NCBI RefSeq assembly: GCF_003355495.1
Contig: NZ_CP031337.1
Location: 2,361,001-2,425,000, forward strand
Direction of reading: 5' to 3'
DNA: 64,000 nucleotides
From: Crenobacter cavernae
Lineage (GTDB): Bacteria; Pseudomonadota; Gammaproteobacteria; Burkholderiales; Chromobacteriaceae
The translations under genes and the position numbers were made by a program. The notes beneath the pieces were generated by a model. That model made no database searches. It had not been told where the DNA came from and saw only the letters and a list, made by a program, of their open reading frames with translations. Below are positions 43,980 to 52,724 of this stretch, piece after piece. Within the stretch, counting starts at the first letter, position 1. Each line of letters begins with the position of its first letter.

Positions 43980-44753
43980 ATGGTAGACAGCGCAAGATAC
44001 ACCACAGAGACGATCAGCGACTGGCACGCGTGGACGCCTAAGCTGTTTTCCTTCCGCACCACGCGCCCTGAAGGCTTCCGTTTCGTGCCCGGCCAGTTCG
44101 TCCGGCTCGGCGTCGAGAAGGCGGACGGCAGCGAGGTGTGGCGGCCCTATTCGATGGTGTCGGCGCCGCGCCACGACTACCTCGAGTTCTACTCGATCGT
44201 CGTGCCGCACGGCGAATTCACCACCGAGCTGTCCCGGCTGGGCGGCGGCGACAAGGTGATGGTGAACAAGGTGCCGCTCGGCTTCCTGACGCTCGACCGC
44301 TTCCAGGGCGGCAACGAGTTGTGGATGCTGTCGACCGGCACCGGGCTCGCGCCGTTCATCTCGATGCTGTACGAGGCCGACGCGTGGCGGCGTTTCGAGA
44401 AACTGGTCGTGGTGCACTGCGTGCGCGAGTCGGTCGAGCTCGCCTACCGCAAGCTGATCCCGACGCTCGCGTCCGATGCCGGCGTGCCCGAGTTGGCCGA
44501 GCGCCTGATCTACGTGCCGGTCGTCACGCGCGAGGCGCTGCCCGGCGCGCTTGGCCATCGCGTGACCCGGCTGATCGAAGACGGTGAACTCGAGGCGCAC
44601 GTCGGGCTCAAGTTCGATCTGGAGCGCTCGCGAGTGATGATCTGCGGCAACCCGGAGATGGTCGACGATACCCACTCGCTGCTCAAGACGCGCGGTTTCG
44701 CGCTGTCAAAACGCGCGGCGCCGGGGCAGATCGCGGTCGAGCAATACTGGTAA
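43980..44753 (+). CDS. fpr: Ferredoxin--NADP reductase
   Basis: FAD-dependent ferredoxin/flavodoxin-NADP reductase of 257 residues, the usual length of the bacterial (FprA-like) subclass. FAD binding is seen in WRPYSMVSAP near residue 55, NADP binding in MLSTGTGLAPFISML near residue 117, and the C-terminus ends IAVEQYW. It lies 18 bp before etfB, so electrons between NADPH, ferredoxin and ETF may be linked. A motif core is at 44493-44501. Confidence 0.93.
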   Translation: MVDSARYTTETISDWHAWTPKLFSFRTTRPEGFRFVPGQFVRLGVEKADGSEVWRPYSMVSAPRHDYLEFYSIVVPHGEFTTELSRLGGGDKVMVNKVPLGFLTLDRFQGGNELWMLSTGTGLAPFISMLYEADAWRRFEKLVVVHCVRESVELAYRKLIPTLASDAGVPELAERLIYVPVVTREALPGALGHRVTRLIEDGELEAHVGLKFDLERSRVMICGNPEMVDDTHSLLKTRGFALSKRAAPGQIAVEQYW

Positions 44754-44771
44754 ATACACACAGGATTCAAG

Positions 44772-45521
44772 ATGAAGATACTGGTCGCCGTGAAAAGAGT
44801 CGTCGATCACAACGTGACGGTGCGCGCCAAAGCCGACGGCTCCGGCGTCGACGTCGGCAACGTGAAGATGAGCCTCAACCCCTTCGACGAGGTCGCGCTA
44901 GAGGAGGCGATCCGCCTGAAGGAAACCGGCCGAGCGAGCGAAGTGCTCGCGGTAAGCTTAGGCGAAGCCGCCTGCCAGGACGTGCTGCGCCACGCGCTGG
45001 CGATGGGCGCCGATCGTGCGCTCTTGGTCGAAACGTCGGCCGAGCTGCAGCCCTTGGCGGTCGCGAAAGTACTGAAGGCTATCGCCGAGCGCGAGGTGCC
45101 CGACCTCGTCATCCTCGGCAAGCAGGCGATCGACGACGACGCCGGCCAGGTCGGCCAGATGCTCGCCGCCTTGCTCGGCTGCGGGCAGGGCATGTTCGCG
45201 TCGGAGATCGAGCTGGTCGACAAGCGCGTCGAGGTCACGCGCGAGATCGACGGCGGTAGCGAGACGGTGTCGCTCGCGCTGCCGGCGGTCGTCAGCGCCG
45301 ATCTGCGGCTCAACGCGCCGCGCTTCGTCAAGCTGCCGAGCCTGATGATGGCGAAGAAGAAGACGATCGAATCGAGTTCGCCCGAAGAGCTCGGCGTCGA
45401 CGTCGCGCCGCGGCTGAAACGCGTGAAGGTCGCCGAACCCGCGCCGCGCCAGACCGGCGTGAAGGTCGCCAACGTCGAAGAACTGATCGCAAAACTGCGT
45501 AACGAAGCGAAGGTGCTGTGA
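44772..45521 (+). CDS. etfB: Electron transfer flavoprotein beta subunit
   Basis: EtfB of 249 residues, the AMP-binding subunit of the ETF that accepts electrons from acyl-CoA dehydrogenases such as FadE. It starts MKILVAVKRVVDHNVTVRAK and contains LGKQAIDDDAGQVGQMLAALL near residue 120. Its stop shares one base with the etfA ATG (TGATG). Confidence 0.95.
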   Translation: MKILVAVKRVVDHNVTVRAKADGSGVDVGNVKMSLNPFDEVALEEAIRLKETGRASEVLAVSLGEAACQDVLRHALAMGADRALLVETSAELQPLAVAKVLKAIAEREVPDLVILGKQAIDDDAGQVGQMLAALLGCGQGMFASEIELVDKRVEVTREIDGGSETVSLALPAVVSADLRLNAPRFVKLPSLMMAKKKTIESSSPEELGVDVAPRLKRVKVAEPAPRQTGVKVANVEELIAKLRNEAKVL

Positions 45522-46456
45522 TGACCGTATTGATCCTCGCCGAACACGACGGCCAGAAACTCAGGACCGCCACGCGCCAGGCGGTGAGCGCCGCGCAGGC
45601 CTTTGGTCTGCCGGTGACGCTGCTGCTGTTCGGCGCCGACCTGCGCGCCGTTGCCGAAGAAGCCGCTCGTGTCACTGGCGTGTCAGAGGTGAAGCGCATC
45701 GAAGCGCCGCACCTCGCGCACGTGCTGCCCGAGGACGTCGCGCCGACCTTGGCCGAGCTGGCGCGCGACGCGCGTGCTCTCGTCGCCGCGCACACGCCGT
45801 TCGCGAAGAACATCCTGCCGCGCGTCGCCGCCTTGCTCGACGTCGCGATGCTGTCCGACGTGGTGCAGATCGAGGCCTGCGGCCGCTACGTGCGGCCGAT
45901 CTACGCCGGCAACCTGCTCGCTACCGTAGAGAACCCCGAACCGGTGCAGCTCGTGACGGTGCGCGCGACGGCGTTCGCCGCGGCGGGCGACGGCGGCTCG
46001 GCAGACGTCGAGTCGCTCGCCGCGCCGGCGCCGAACGCCGGCCTGGCCGAGTGGAAGGGCGAATCGCTCGCCGTGTCCGGGCGGCCGGACCTCGCGAGCG
46101 CGCGCGTGGTGGTGTCGGGTGGGCGGTCTCTGGCGAGTGCCGACCAGTTCGATGCGCTGCTCGGCCCGCTGGCCGGCAGGCTCGACGCCGCGCTCGGCGC
46201 GACGCGCGCCGCCATCGACGAGGGTATCGCGCCGAACGACTGGCAGGTCGGCCAGACCGGCAGTGTCGTCGCGCCCGAACTGTATATCGCTATAGGCGTG
46301 TCCGGCGCGGTACAGCACCTGGCCGGCATGAAGGACAGCAAGGTGATCGTCGCGATCAACCGCGACCCCGACGCGCCGATCTTCCAGGTCGCCGACTACG
46401 GCCTCGTCGCCGACCTGTTCGACACGGTGCCCAAGCTTAGCGCGGCGCTGGCCTGA
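45521..46456 (+). CDS. etfA: Electron transfer flavoprotein alpha subunit
   Basis: EtfA of 311 residues, the FAD-binding subunit. The C-terminal FAD site is seen in [20 protein letters not shown] near residue 243 and [17 protein letters not shown] after it. The ATG at 45521 is preferred to a GTG one codon earlier because TGATG overlap with etfB is typical. It serves beta-oxidation (FadE). A core TTGGCCGAG lies at 45749-45757. Confidence 0.95.
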   Translation: MTVLILAEHDGQKLRTATRQAVSAAQAFGLPVTLLLFGADLRAVAEEAARVTGVSEVKRIEAPHLAHVLPEDVAPTLAELARDARALVAAHTPFAKNILPRVAALLDVAMLSDVVQIEACGRYVRPIYAGNLLATVENPEPVQLVTVRATAFAAAGDGGSADVESLAAPAPNAGLAEWKGESLAVSGRPDLASARVVVSGGRSLASADQFDALLGPLAGRLDAALGATRAAIDEGIAPNDWQVGQTGSVVAPELYIAIGVSGAVQHLAGMKDSKVIVAINRDPDAPIFQVADYGLVADLFDTVPKLSAALA

Positions 46457-46458
46457 AG

Positions 46459-46470
46459 CTCGGCCAACCT
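46459..46470 (-). repeat. Dispersed motif between the etfA stop and its terminator
   Basis: CTCGGCCAACCT (12 of 13) just after the etfA stop and separated from the terminator hairpin by a few bases. Confidence 0.8.
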
Positions 46471-46480
46471 CGTCTAATTA

Positions 46481-46509
46481 AAAAAAACCGCCTTCAAGGG
46501 CGGTTTTTG
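46481..46509 (+). terminator. Intrinsic terminator after etfA
   Basis: AAAAACCGCC/GGCGGTTTTT with a short loop and flanking A- and T-runs, able to act in both directions between convergent genes. Confidence 0.88.
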
Positions 46510-46531
46510 TTTATGGGATCCGTCGTCGCGT

Positions 46532-47104
46532 TCAGCCCGATGAGAGCCGTTTCAGGTCACCGGGGGTATCGACGTCGACCAGCACGCCGGCGTCGTCGAC
46601 GTCGACGCGGATCACGCAGTTGGCGTGAGCCTGCAGCACCGGCCGTGCGCCGACGTCGCCGGTCAGCGCGGCAAGTTCGGCAAAGTAGGCGCGGCCGAAG
46701 CCGACCGGGTGGCCACGTTGGCCGAGGTAATAGGGCGCGACGATGGACGAGGGCGTCGCCAGTTCATCGGCCAGCGTCTGGATGGTGTCCGGGCGAATCG
46801 CCGGCATGTCGGCGAGCGCGACCAACCAGCCGGAAGCGTCGGGGCGCTGCGCGACGCCGTGCGCGAGGCTGTGGCCCATGCCGAGCGCGGCGTCGGGCGC
46901 GCGGGTTACGGAAAAGCCGAGCGACGAGAGCTCGGCCTCTAGTGTCACGTCGTCGGCGCCCAGCACGATCAGCGTGTCGTGCAGCGCGGTCTGCAGCGCG
47001 CACGCGGCATGCACGATGAGCGGCGCTTCTTCGAGCGCCGCCCGGCGCTTGTCGGCGCCGAAACGGCGCGACCGGCCGGCCGCGAGCAGGATGCCCGCGA
47101 TCAA
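46532..47104 (-). CDS. mocA: Molybdenum cofactor cytidylyltransferase-like NTP transferase
   Basis: MobA-like nucleotidyltransferase of 190 residues, with GILLAAGRSRRFGADKR at the N-terminus and VALADMPAIRPDTI near residue 95. MocA converts Mo-MPT into the cytosine dinucleotide form used by xanthine dehydrogenase family enzymes. It is the last gene of the molybdenum hydroxylase operon; its ATG overlaps the xdhC stop by 4 bp. The frame is intact, unlike the structural genes upstream. A motif core is at 46718-46726. Confidence 0.88.
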   Translation of the reverse strand: MIAGILLAAGRSRRFGADKRRAALEEAPLIVHAACALQTALHDTLIVLGADDVTLEAELSSLGFSVTRAPDAALGMGHSLAHGVAQRPDASGWLVALADMPAIRPDTIQTLADELATPSSIVAPYYLGQRGHPVGFGRAYFAELAALTGDVGARPVLQAHANCVIRVDVDDAGVLVDVDTPGDLKRLSSG

Positions 47105-48078
47105 CTGACCCCCACGACGCAGCTCGAGCCGGCGGTCACGCTGACCGCCCGGTTACGCAGCAGGATCAGTTCGGCGAGGATGGACACCGCGATCTCGGCC
47201 GGCGCGCGGCTGTGGATCGCCAGACCGATCGGCGCGTGCAGACGGGCTAGCTGCTCTTCGCTCACGTCGAGCGTCAACAGCCGTTCGCGCCGCGCCTGGG
47301 TACTCGCCTGCGAGCCGATCGCGCCGATGTAGAACGCGTCGGTCTTGAGCGCCTCCATCAGCGCCATGTCGTCGACCTTGGGGTCGTGGCTCAGCGTGAC
47401 GATCACCGTGCGCGGGTCGGGCTCGAGCGCGAGCACCGCGTCGTCGGGCATGCCGTCTAGCCACTCTACGCCGTCGACCTGCCAGTTGCGGCGCTGCTCT
47501 TCGCGCGGGTCGTTCAGATACACGGCGAAGTCGAGCGCCGGCGCCATCCGCGCGAGGTACTCGGACACCTGGCCGGCGCCGACGATCAGTAGCCGCCACT
47601 GCGGACCGAACACTTGCATCAGTTGCGTCTCCGTGAAGGTGAAGGCGTGGTTGCCTTTCGCCGTTTCGATGCGCGCCCGACCGGTGGTGAGCTCGAGCGT
47701 GCGCTTGACGAGGGTACGGGTCTTGATCGCGGCTAGCAAGGGCGTCAGCGACGCCGAGTCGGGCACCGGTTCGATCACGAGTTCCAGCGTGCCGCCGCAC
47801 GGCAGGCCGAAGCGGCGCATCTGTTCGGCACTGAGGCCGTAGCGCGCGACTTCGACCCGCTCGGGGAAGGCGCAGGCGAAGCGGCCCATCAGGTCGTCTT
47901 CGATGCAGCCGCCCGACACCGATCCGGTGAAGTCGCCCGCGTCGCTGACGGCGAACAAGGAGCCGAGTGGGCGCGGCGCCGAGCCCCAGTTGCGCGCGAC
48001 GGTGACCAGCGCGACGCGCCGGACTTTGTCGAGCCAGCGGATCGCGCTCTCGAGCACCTGGACGTCGACCGCGTTCAT
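47101..48078 (-). CDS. xdhC: XdhC family molybdenum cofactor maturation protein
   Basis: XdhC/CoxI-family protein of 325 residues, which binds Mo cofactor and aids its sulfuration and insertion into xanthine dehydrogenase family enzymes. N-terminal XdhC part with GSAPRPLGSLFAVSD and GSVSGGCIEDDL; C-terminal Rossmann part with LLIVGAGQVSEYLARMAP near residue 165 and FYIGAIGSQASTQARRERLL near residue 258. Intact, lying between the cytochrome gene and mocA in the same operon. Confidence 0.9.
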   Translation of the reverse strand: MNAVDVQVLESAIRWLDKVRRVALVTVARNWGSAPRPLGSLFAVSDAGDFTGSVSGGCIEDDLMGRFACAFPERVEVARYGLSAEQMRRFGLPCGGTLELVIEPVPDSASLTPLLAAIKTRTLVKRTLELTTGRARIETAKGNHAFTFTETQLMQVFGPQWRLLIVGAGQVSEYLARMAPALDFAVYLNDPREEQRRNWQVDGVEWLDGMPDDAVLALEPDPRTVIVTLSHDPKVDDMALMEALKTDAFYIGAIGSQASTQARRERLLTLDVSEEQLARLHAPIGLAIHSRAPAEIAVSILAELILLRNRAVSVTAGSSCVVGVS

Positions 48079-48100
48079 CGCGCGGCCCTTTGCTTCGGGC

Positions 48101-49348
48101 TCATTTGCGCAGCGCTTTCACCTGTTCGAGGCTCACGTCGGCAGGCATCCCGCCCCAGCTCGCGCGCAGGAAGTTGGCCAGTTGCGCCAATTCCTGGTCG
48201 GACAGCTGCTTGGCGAAGCCCGGCATCGCCTGCATGTTTTCCAGGCCCGGGAAGCGCTATTCTTCGATGCCGTCGAGCGTCGCGACGATCAGGTTGCGCG
48301 CATCTTTCAGGCGCACGGTCGAGTTGCCCTTCATCGCTACGGCGACGTGCGGTTTGCCTTCGCCCTGGCCGCCGTGGCAGCCGGCGCACACCGCGGTGCA
48401 CACCTGGCGGCCGGCCTGCAGCTCGGCCGCGTCGGCGGCGACCGGTCTGACCGGTTGCGGTGCCGGCGGCTTGTCGCCCAACAGGTAGGTGCTCATCGCG
48501 CTGAGGTCGGACTTGCTCAGGTGCTGCGTGGAGAGGTGCACGACCGGGTACATCTCGCCGTAGGCCGAGCCTTGCGGCGCGAGGCCGGTCGCGAAGAAGG
48601 CGTTCAGGTCCTTCAGCGTCCAGCCGCGCGCGGCCAGGCCCTCGGGCGTGATGTCCGGCGCGCCGATGCGGTCAAGCGTGTTGCCCTGCAGCTGGCGCGA
48701 GAAATCCATCTGCCCGCTGAATTTGCGCGGCGTGTGGCATTCGGCGCAGTGGCCGAGCACGTTGCTCACGTAGCGGCCGCGCTGCCAGCTGGCCGAGCTG
48801 CCGGCAGAGACGTCGGGCTGCTTGTCCTCGACGAACAGCGCCTGCCAGAACCACAGGCCGGCGCGGATGTTGAACGGGAAGGACAGGCCGTTTTCGAGAT
48901 TGGGCTGCGCGACCGGCTTTTGCGCCATCAGGTAGGCGTAGATCGCGTCGCTGTCCTCGCGTTTCATCGCGCGGTACGAGGTGTACGGCATCGCCGGATA
49001 GAGCCGGTGGTCCGGCGTCACGCCGTCGGTCATCGCGAGGTAGAAGTCGTCCGAACTCCAGCCGCCGATGCCGTGTTCCTTGTCCGGCGTGATGTTGGTG
49101 CCGTGGATGGTGCCGAACGGCGTGTGCAGCGGGTAGCCGCCGGCGAACGGCGCGCCGTCCTTCGCGGTGTGGCAGGCGGCGCAGTCGCCGGCGCGCGCCA
49201 GGTAACGCCCGCGCGCGACCTGCTCGGCCGACGCCGGAACCTCGGCGTTGGCCGAGCCTTGCGACGACGCGCCGCAGCCTACAAGCGCCGCGCCGATCAG
49301 ACCGGCGAGCGCGAGTTTCAGCATGGTGTTCTTGAAGCGGACCATCAT
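48101..49348 (-). pseudogene. Triheme cytochrome c subunit with in-frame amber codon
   Basis: Membrane-anchored cytochrome c subunit of a molybdenum aldehyde/xanthine-type dehydrogenase. A lipoprotein-like signal (LALAGLIGAALVGCG) is followed by three heme sites, CAACH, CAECH and CAGCH. The frame stops at a TAG (48257-48259) after TLDGIEE, giving 363 residues, but continues unchanged beyond it for 51 more codons (RFPGLENMQAMPGFAKQLSD and on to a TGA at 48101). That tail carries the usual MPGF heme-ligand region and LSDQELAQLANFLR, so the original codon was most likely CAG. The truncated product would lack the third heme's methionine ligand. The ATG overlaps the 2Fe-2S gene stop. Confidence 0.85.
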
Positions 49349-49896
49349 TTTCCCCCTTTCACGAGACCGGGGGTGCTCAGCACCACGTCCTTCACCGCCT
49401 CGAAGTAGCGCACGTAGCCGGTGCAGCGGCAGATGTGCTCGTTCAGCGCCTCGGTGATGGTCTCCTCGACCTTGTCTTTCTCCACCGGTTCGCGCTTGAG
49501 CTTTTCGACGAGCACGGTCGCCGCATTGACGAAGCCCGGCGTGCAGTAGCCGCACTGGAAGCTGTAGTGGGTAAGGAAGGCCTGCTGCACGGCAGACAGC
49601 TCGACCACCTCGCCCTTGTCGTTGCGGCGGGCCAAGCCCTCTACGGTGCGGATGGTCTTGCCGCCGAAGAAGTGCGCGCCGGTGATGCAGGTGCGGATCT
49701 CCTCGCTCGTGCCGTCTTCCCTGTCGTGGATCAGTACGCACGCGTGGCAGACGCCCTGGCCGCAGCCCAGGCGCGAGCCGGTCAGGTTCAGGTATTCGTG
49801 CAGAAAGTCGATCATCATCAGCCCTTCGGGGACGGCGATCGGGCCGACCTTCTGGCCGTTGACGGTGAGAGAGAGCGGCTGGGTCTTGATGCTGAT
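49345..49896 (-). pseudogene. [2Fe-2S] subunit of molybdenum hydroxylase, start codon lost
   Basis: Small iron-sulfur subunit of about 183 residues. Plant-type cluster cysteines are in GCGQGVCHACVLIHD (about residues 43-57) and the second cluster in CGYCTPGF and CRCTGY. The coding text is intact, but the codon where ATG is expected (ATG-AGC-ATC-AAG) reads ATC-AGC-ATC-AAG at 49896-49885. No ATG, GTG or TTG is in frame at a useful distance; a GGAGG ribosome site is still present a few bases upstream. Translation could start weakly at ATC, otherwise the gene is silent. Confidence 0.75.
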
Positions 49897-51826
49897 GCCA
49901 AGGCCTCCTGGATTTTTTCGGGGGTGAGCGGCAGGTCGGCGAAGCGGTGACCGGTGGCGTTCGCGACGCCGTTCACGATGGCGGCGACGACCGGAATCAT
50001 CACCACCTCGGCGATGCCCTTGGGCGGGTCGGTCTCGGTGATCGGCGGCAGCACTTCGCCGGTCTGCTTCCACACGGCGACATCCTTGGCGCGCGGCAGG
50101 TGGTAGCGGTTGAAGTTCCACGTGCCGTTGCCCGGGCCGTCTTCGTACAGCGGCAGATATTCGTGAAGCGCGTGGCCGATGCCCATCGCGACGCCGCCCT
50201 GCAGCTGGCCGGACACCAGTTGCGGCGGTAGCTGGCTGCCGCACTCCATGATCGAGTGGTGGTTCAAGAGTTCGACCTTGCCGCTCGCCTCGTGCACCGC
50301 CAGTTCGACCAGCGTGCCGACCGCGCTGTAGTAGGTCACCTCGGCGTTGTTGAGCTGTACCGGCGGCACGTAGACCTTCTTGCGGTCGAGCACGTGGTAG
50401 CCGCCCTGGGTCGACATCTTCGCCTTGCCGTCGCCGTAGCGCAGCGACAGGCCGTCGATCGGCAGGCGCGTGAGCTTGCCGCCGATCTCGAACTCGGCCT
50501 CGCTCCACTTCCAGCGGTTGAACACGTGCACGACGGCGCCGGTGACGAGGCCGAGCTCGTGCGCCTTCTTTGCGATGCGCTCGAACGGCAGCGCCTCGAG
50601 GCCGCCGGCCGACAGCTTGCCGTCGACCCAGCGCGCGTCCTCTACGCGAACCACCAAGGGACTCGCCTGGCCGCCCATGATGCCTTGGCTCCAGATCTCC
50701 ATCGCCGCCGGCCACAGGCCGTGCATGAACACGACGCGCGCCGCTTCGCGGGTGCTGTGCGTGTAGTAGTACGCCGAGTTGGTCGCGCTCGCCGGCGAAG
50801 CGTAGGCCGGCGACCAGCGAAGGTTGGCCGAGAGCTTGTCCTGTTCGGTCTGGCTCATGATGTACGGGTTGCCGCTGGTGACGACCGGCAGGCCGGGCCA
50901 TTCGATCACCGAGGTGAGCACCTCGCCCGCGGGTCGGCCGAGCCACTTGGCGCACGCGATCGCCTGCGACGTGCTCATGCCGGTGCCGATCTCGGCGCCG
51001 GTGTGGAACAGCCGGAGGGTGCCGTCCGCGGCGATCTCGACCTTGGCGAACGACGACTCCGAGCCGGTGCCGAAGTCCTTCTGCACGCAGGCGAAGCCGA
51101 CGCCGTAACGTTGGCCGAGGTGTTTGGCCTCGAACTCGGCCTTGTTCTTCGCGCGGCCCGCCCACAGCGGGTGCGCCTTGGCCTTCTGCATCACCTCGTC
51201 GGCACGACCATGTGCAGCGCCTGCTTGGCGGCGTCGTACCAGCAGTTGGCGTTGTCCGGCTCGAGCGCAGCGGTGTCGACCGATTGCGTGCTGTAGTCGC
51301 GCTCGAACACCAGCCAGTCGGCCGGCGGCTTGTCGAGTTCTTGCTGGATCTGGCCGGCGTGGAACATGCCCTGTTCGCCGATCTGGCCGTGGCCCTTGCC
51401 GTCCGGCCACACCGGCTGGCGCTTGCGCATCATGCTCGGGAAGATCGGCGCGTCCTTCAGGCTGGAGAACGCGTCGTCGTCGAACGGCGTCTTGCCGCCG
51501 ACGCGCACGAAGCGCCACGACGCCCACGGGTCGCGCTCGAGCGGGCCGGTCTCATTGCCGTAACGGATGATCTCGTCGTGGAACTGCAGCTTGTCCTTCG
51601 CGAAGCGGAAGCGCGCGAAGTCGTGGTAGATCAGGATCGCGACCGCGTGACCGAGGTAGGCCGGCGTCTTGCCGGTCGGCAGCAGCATGTCGTCGCCGTA
51701 GAACGCCGGGAACTTAAGCCCGTCGCGCGCGAGGTCGTCGGCGGTGACGACGCGGTCGGGCTTCAGTTCGTCGCCTAAGAGCGACAGGTCGAAGCCCTCA
51801 ATCGCCCTGTCCAGGCGGGCCGGCAT
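49818..51826 (-). pseudogene. Molybdopterin-binding subunit of aldehyde/xanthine-type dehydrogenase, truncated and frameshifted
   Basis: Large subunit of a xanthine dehydrogenase family enzyme of the three-subunit type with cytochrome c. The N-terminal part lies in one frame (51191-51826, from PARLDRAIEGFDLSLLGDEL to ALHMVVPT), the C-terminal part in another (about 51200 to 49897, from RADEVMQKAKAHPLW through YGVGFACVQKDFGTGSE and MGIGHALHEYLPLY). Between them the section normally joining these blocks, which I recall as roughly 200 residues, is missing. The first domain is also short, with a stop just before the first ATG. After EALA the frame runs on for about 27 residues because the stop has changed. 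It cannot make a full enzyme. Confidence 0.85.
50820..50832 (+). repeat. Exact 13-bp dispersed motif in the Mo subunit pseudogene
   Basis: Antisense to the gene, read as Leu-Ser-Ala-Asn-Leu. A near copy (AACG for AAGG) is at 51107-51119. Confidence 0.85.
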
Positions 51827-51890
51827 GGGCGATGCTTGCGGCTATCTATTGAAAATTAGTAGAGGATTTTAAATCTGTCTTCCGAAAAAT

Positions 51891-51924
51891 CCGTCATTTT
51901 GCTGCATGTGAAGCAAAATGACGG
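51891..51924. other. Perfect 12-bp hairpin in AT-rich gap upstream of the Mo subunit
   Basis: CCGTCATTTTGC/GCAAAATGACGG with a 10-nt loop in 51827-51958, which is much more AT-rich than its surroundings. It could be the terminator of the SDR gene (weak T-tract) or a relic of the event that removed the 5' end of the Mo subunit gene. Confidence 0.5.
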
Positions 51925-51958
51925 ACGAGACGGCGGGAATTGCAAGGGTAAACCCTTG

Positions 51959-52720
51959 TCATGAGGAGGGGTGGCGTGCGCGGATGTCGACGACCGGCTC
52001 GAGGCCGAAGTCGGGAGCGGCGAGGAAAGCGGCGATGGCGCGGGCCGCGTCGGCGGGCTGTGAGAGCGCGCCGTCGGCCTTCAGCGCGGTAAAACGCGCG
52101 CGGTTCGGGAAGTCGGCCGGGTCTGTGGCGCGGATCGCAGTTTGCATCGCGGTGTCGATCACGCCGGGGTAGAGCGACACCAGGCGAGCGCCGTTTGGCT
52201 GTGCAGCCTGTTCGACCGCGACGGTGCGGGTGAAGTGGTCGAGCGCGGCCTTGGAGCTGCCGTAAACGCCCCAGCCGGGGTAGGGCTTGGCCGCCGCGCC
52301 CGACGAGATATTAAGCACCCTGCGCTCGACGTTGGCCGAGGTCAGGGCCAGGAAGGCGTCGGTCAGCGCGACCGGCGCCAGCAGGTTGACCGCGTACGCG
52401 GCGATCATCTCGCCTGTCGGGTAATGGCCGGCCTGCGCGACCGGCGTGACGACGCCGGCGTTGTTGATCAGCGTCAGCGCGGCAGGATGGTGCTTGTCGA
52501 GCAAGGCGAGTGCGGCGCGGCAGTGCTCGGCCAACCTTGCCGTATCGCCGAGGTCGGCCTCGATAAAGGTCCAGCGGTCCGGGTAGCGCTCGGCCAACGT
52601 TTGCGTATCGGGCGTCGCATGCCGGGCGAGGCCGACCACGGCGGCCCCTTCGGCAAGCAGCGCCGCGGCGAGCGCGGCGCCGAGGCCGCGCGACGCGCCG
52701 GTAACGATCGCGCCGTGCAT
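51959..52720 (-). CDS. SDR family oxidoreductase (sepiapterin/benzil reductase-like)
   Basis: Classical short-chain dehydrogenase of 253 residues: TGASRGLGAALAAAL for NADP(H), LINNAGVV near residue 85, catalytic serine in LNISSGAAAK and YGSSKAALDHF with the Tyr-Lys pair near residue 155. Sequence type resembles sepiapterin or benzil reductases (NADPH-dependent). It ends 4 bp before the rpe stop region on the same strand and is likely cotranscribed after rpe. Motif copies at 52332, 52526 (exact) and 52589. Confidence 0.88.
   Translation of the reverse strand: MHGAIVTGASRGLGAALAAALLAEGAAVVGLARHATPDTQTLAERYPDRWTFIEADLGDTARLAEHCRAALALLDKHHPAALTLINNAGVVTPVAQAGHYPTGEMIAAYAVNLLAPVALTDAFLALTSANVERRVLNISSGAAAKPYPGWGVYGSSKAALDHFTRTVAVEQAAQPNGARLVSLYPGVIDTAMQTAIRATDPADFPNRARFTALKADGALSQPADAARAIAAFLAAPDFGLEPVVDIRARHPSS
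52526..52538 (-). repeat. Exact 13-bp dispersed motif in the SDR gene
   Basis: On the coding strand, read as Ala-Arg-Leu-Ala-Glu. A one-mismatch copy (CTCGGCCAACGTT) is only 50 bp away at 52589-52601. Confidence 0.85.
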
Positions 52721-52724
52721 GGTC

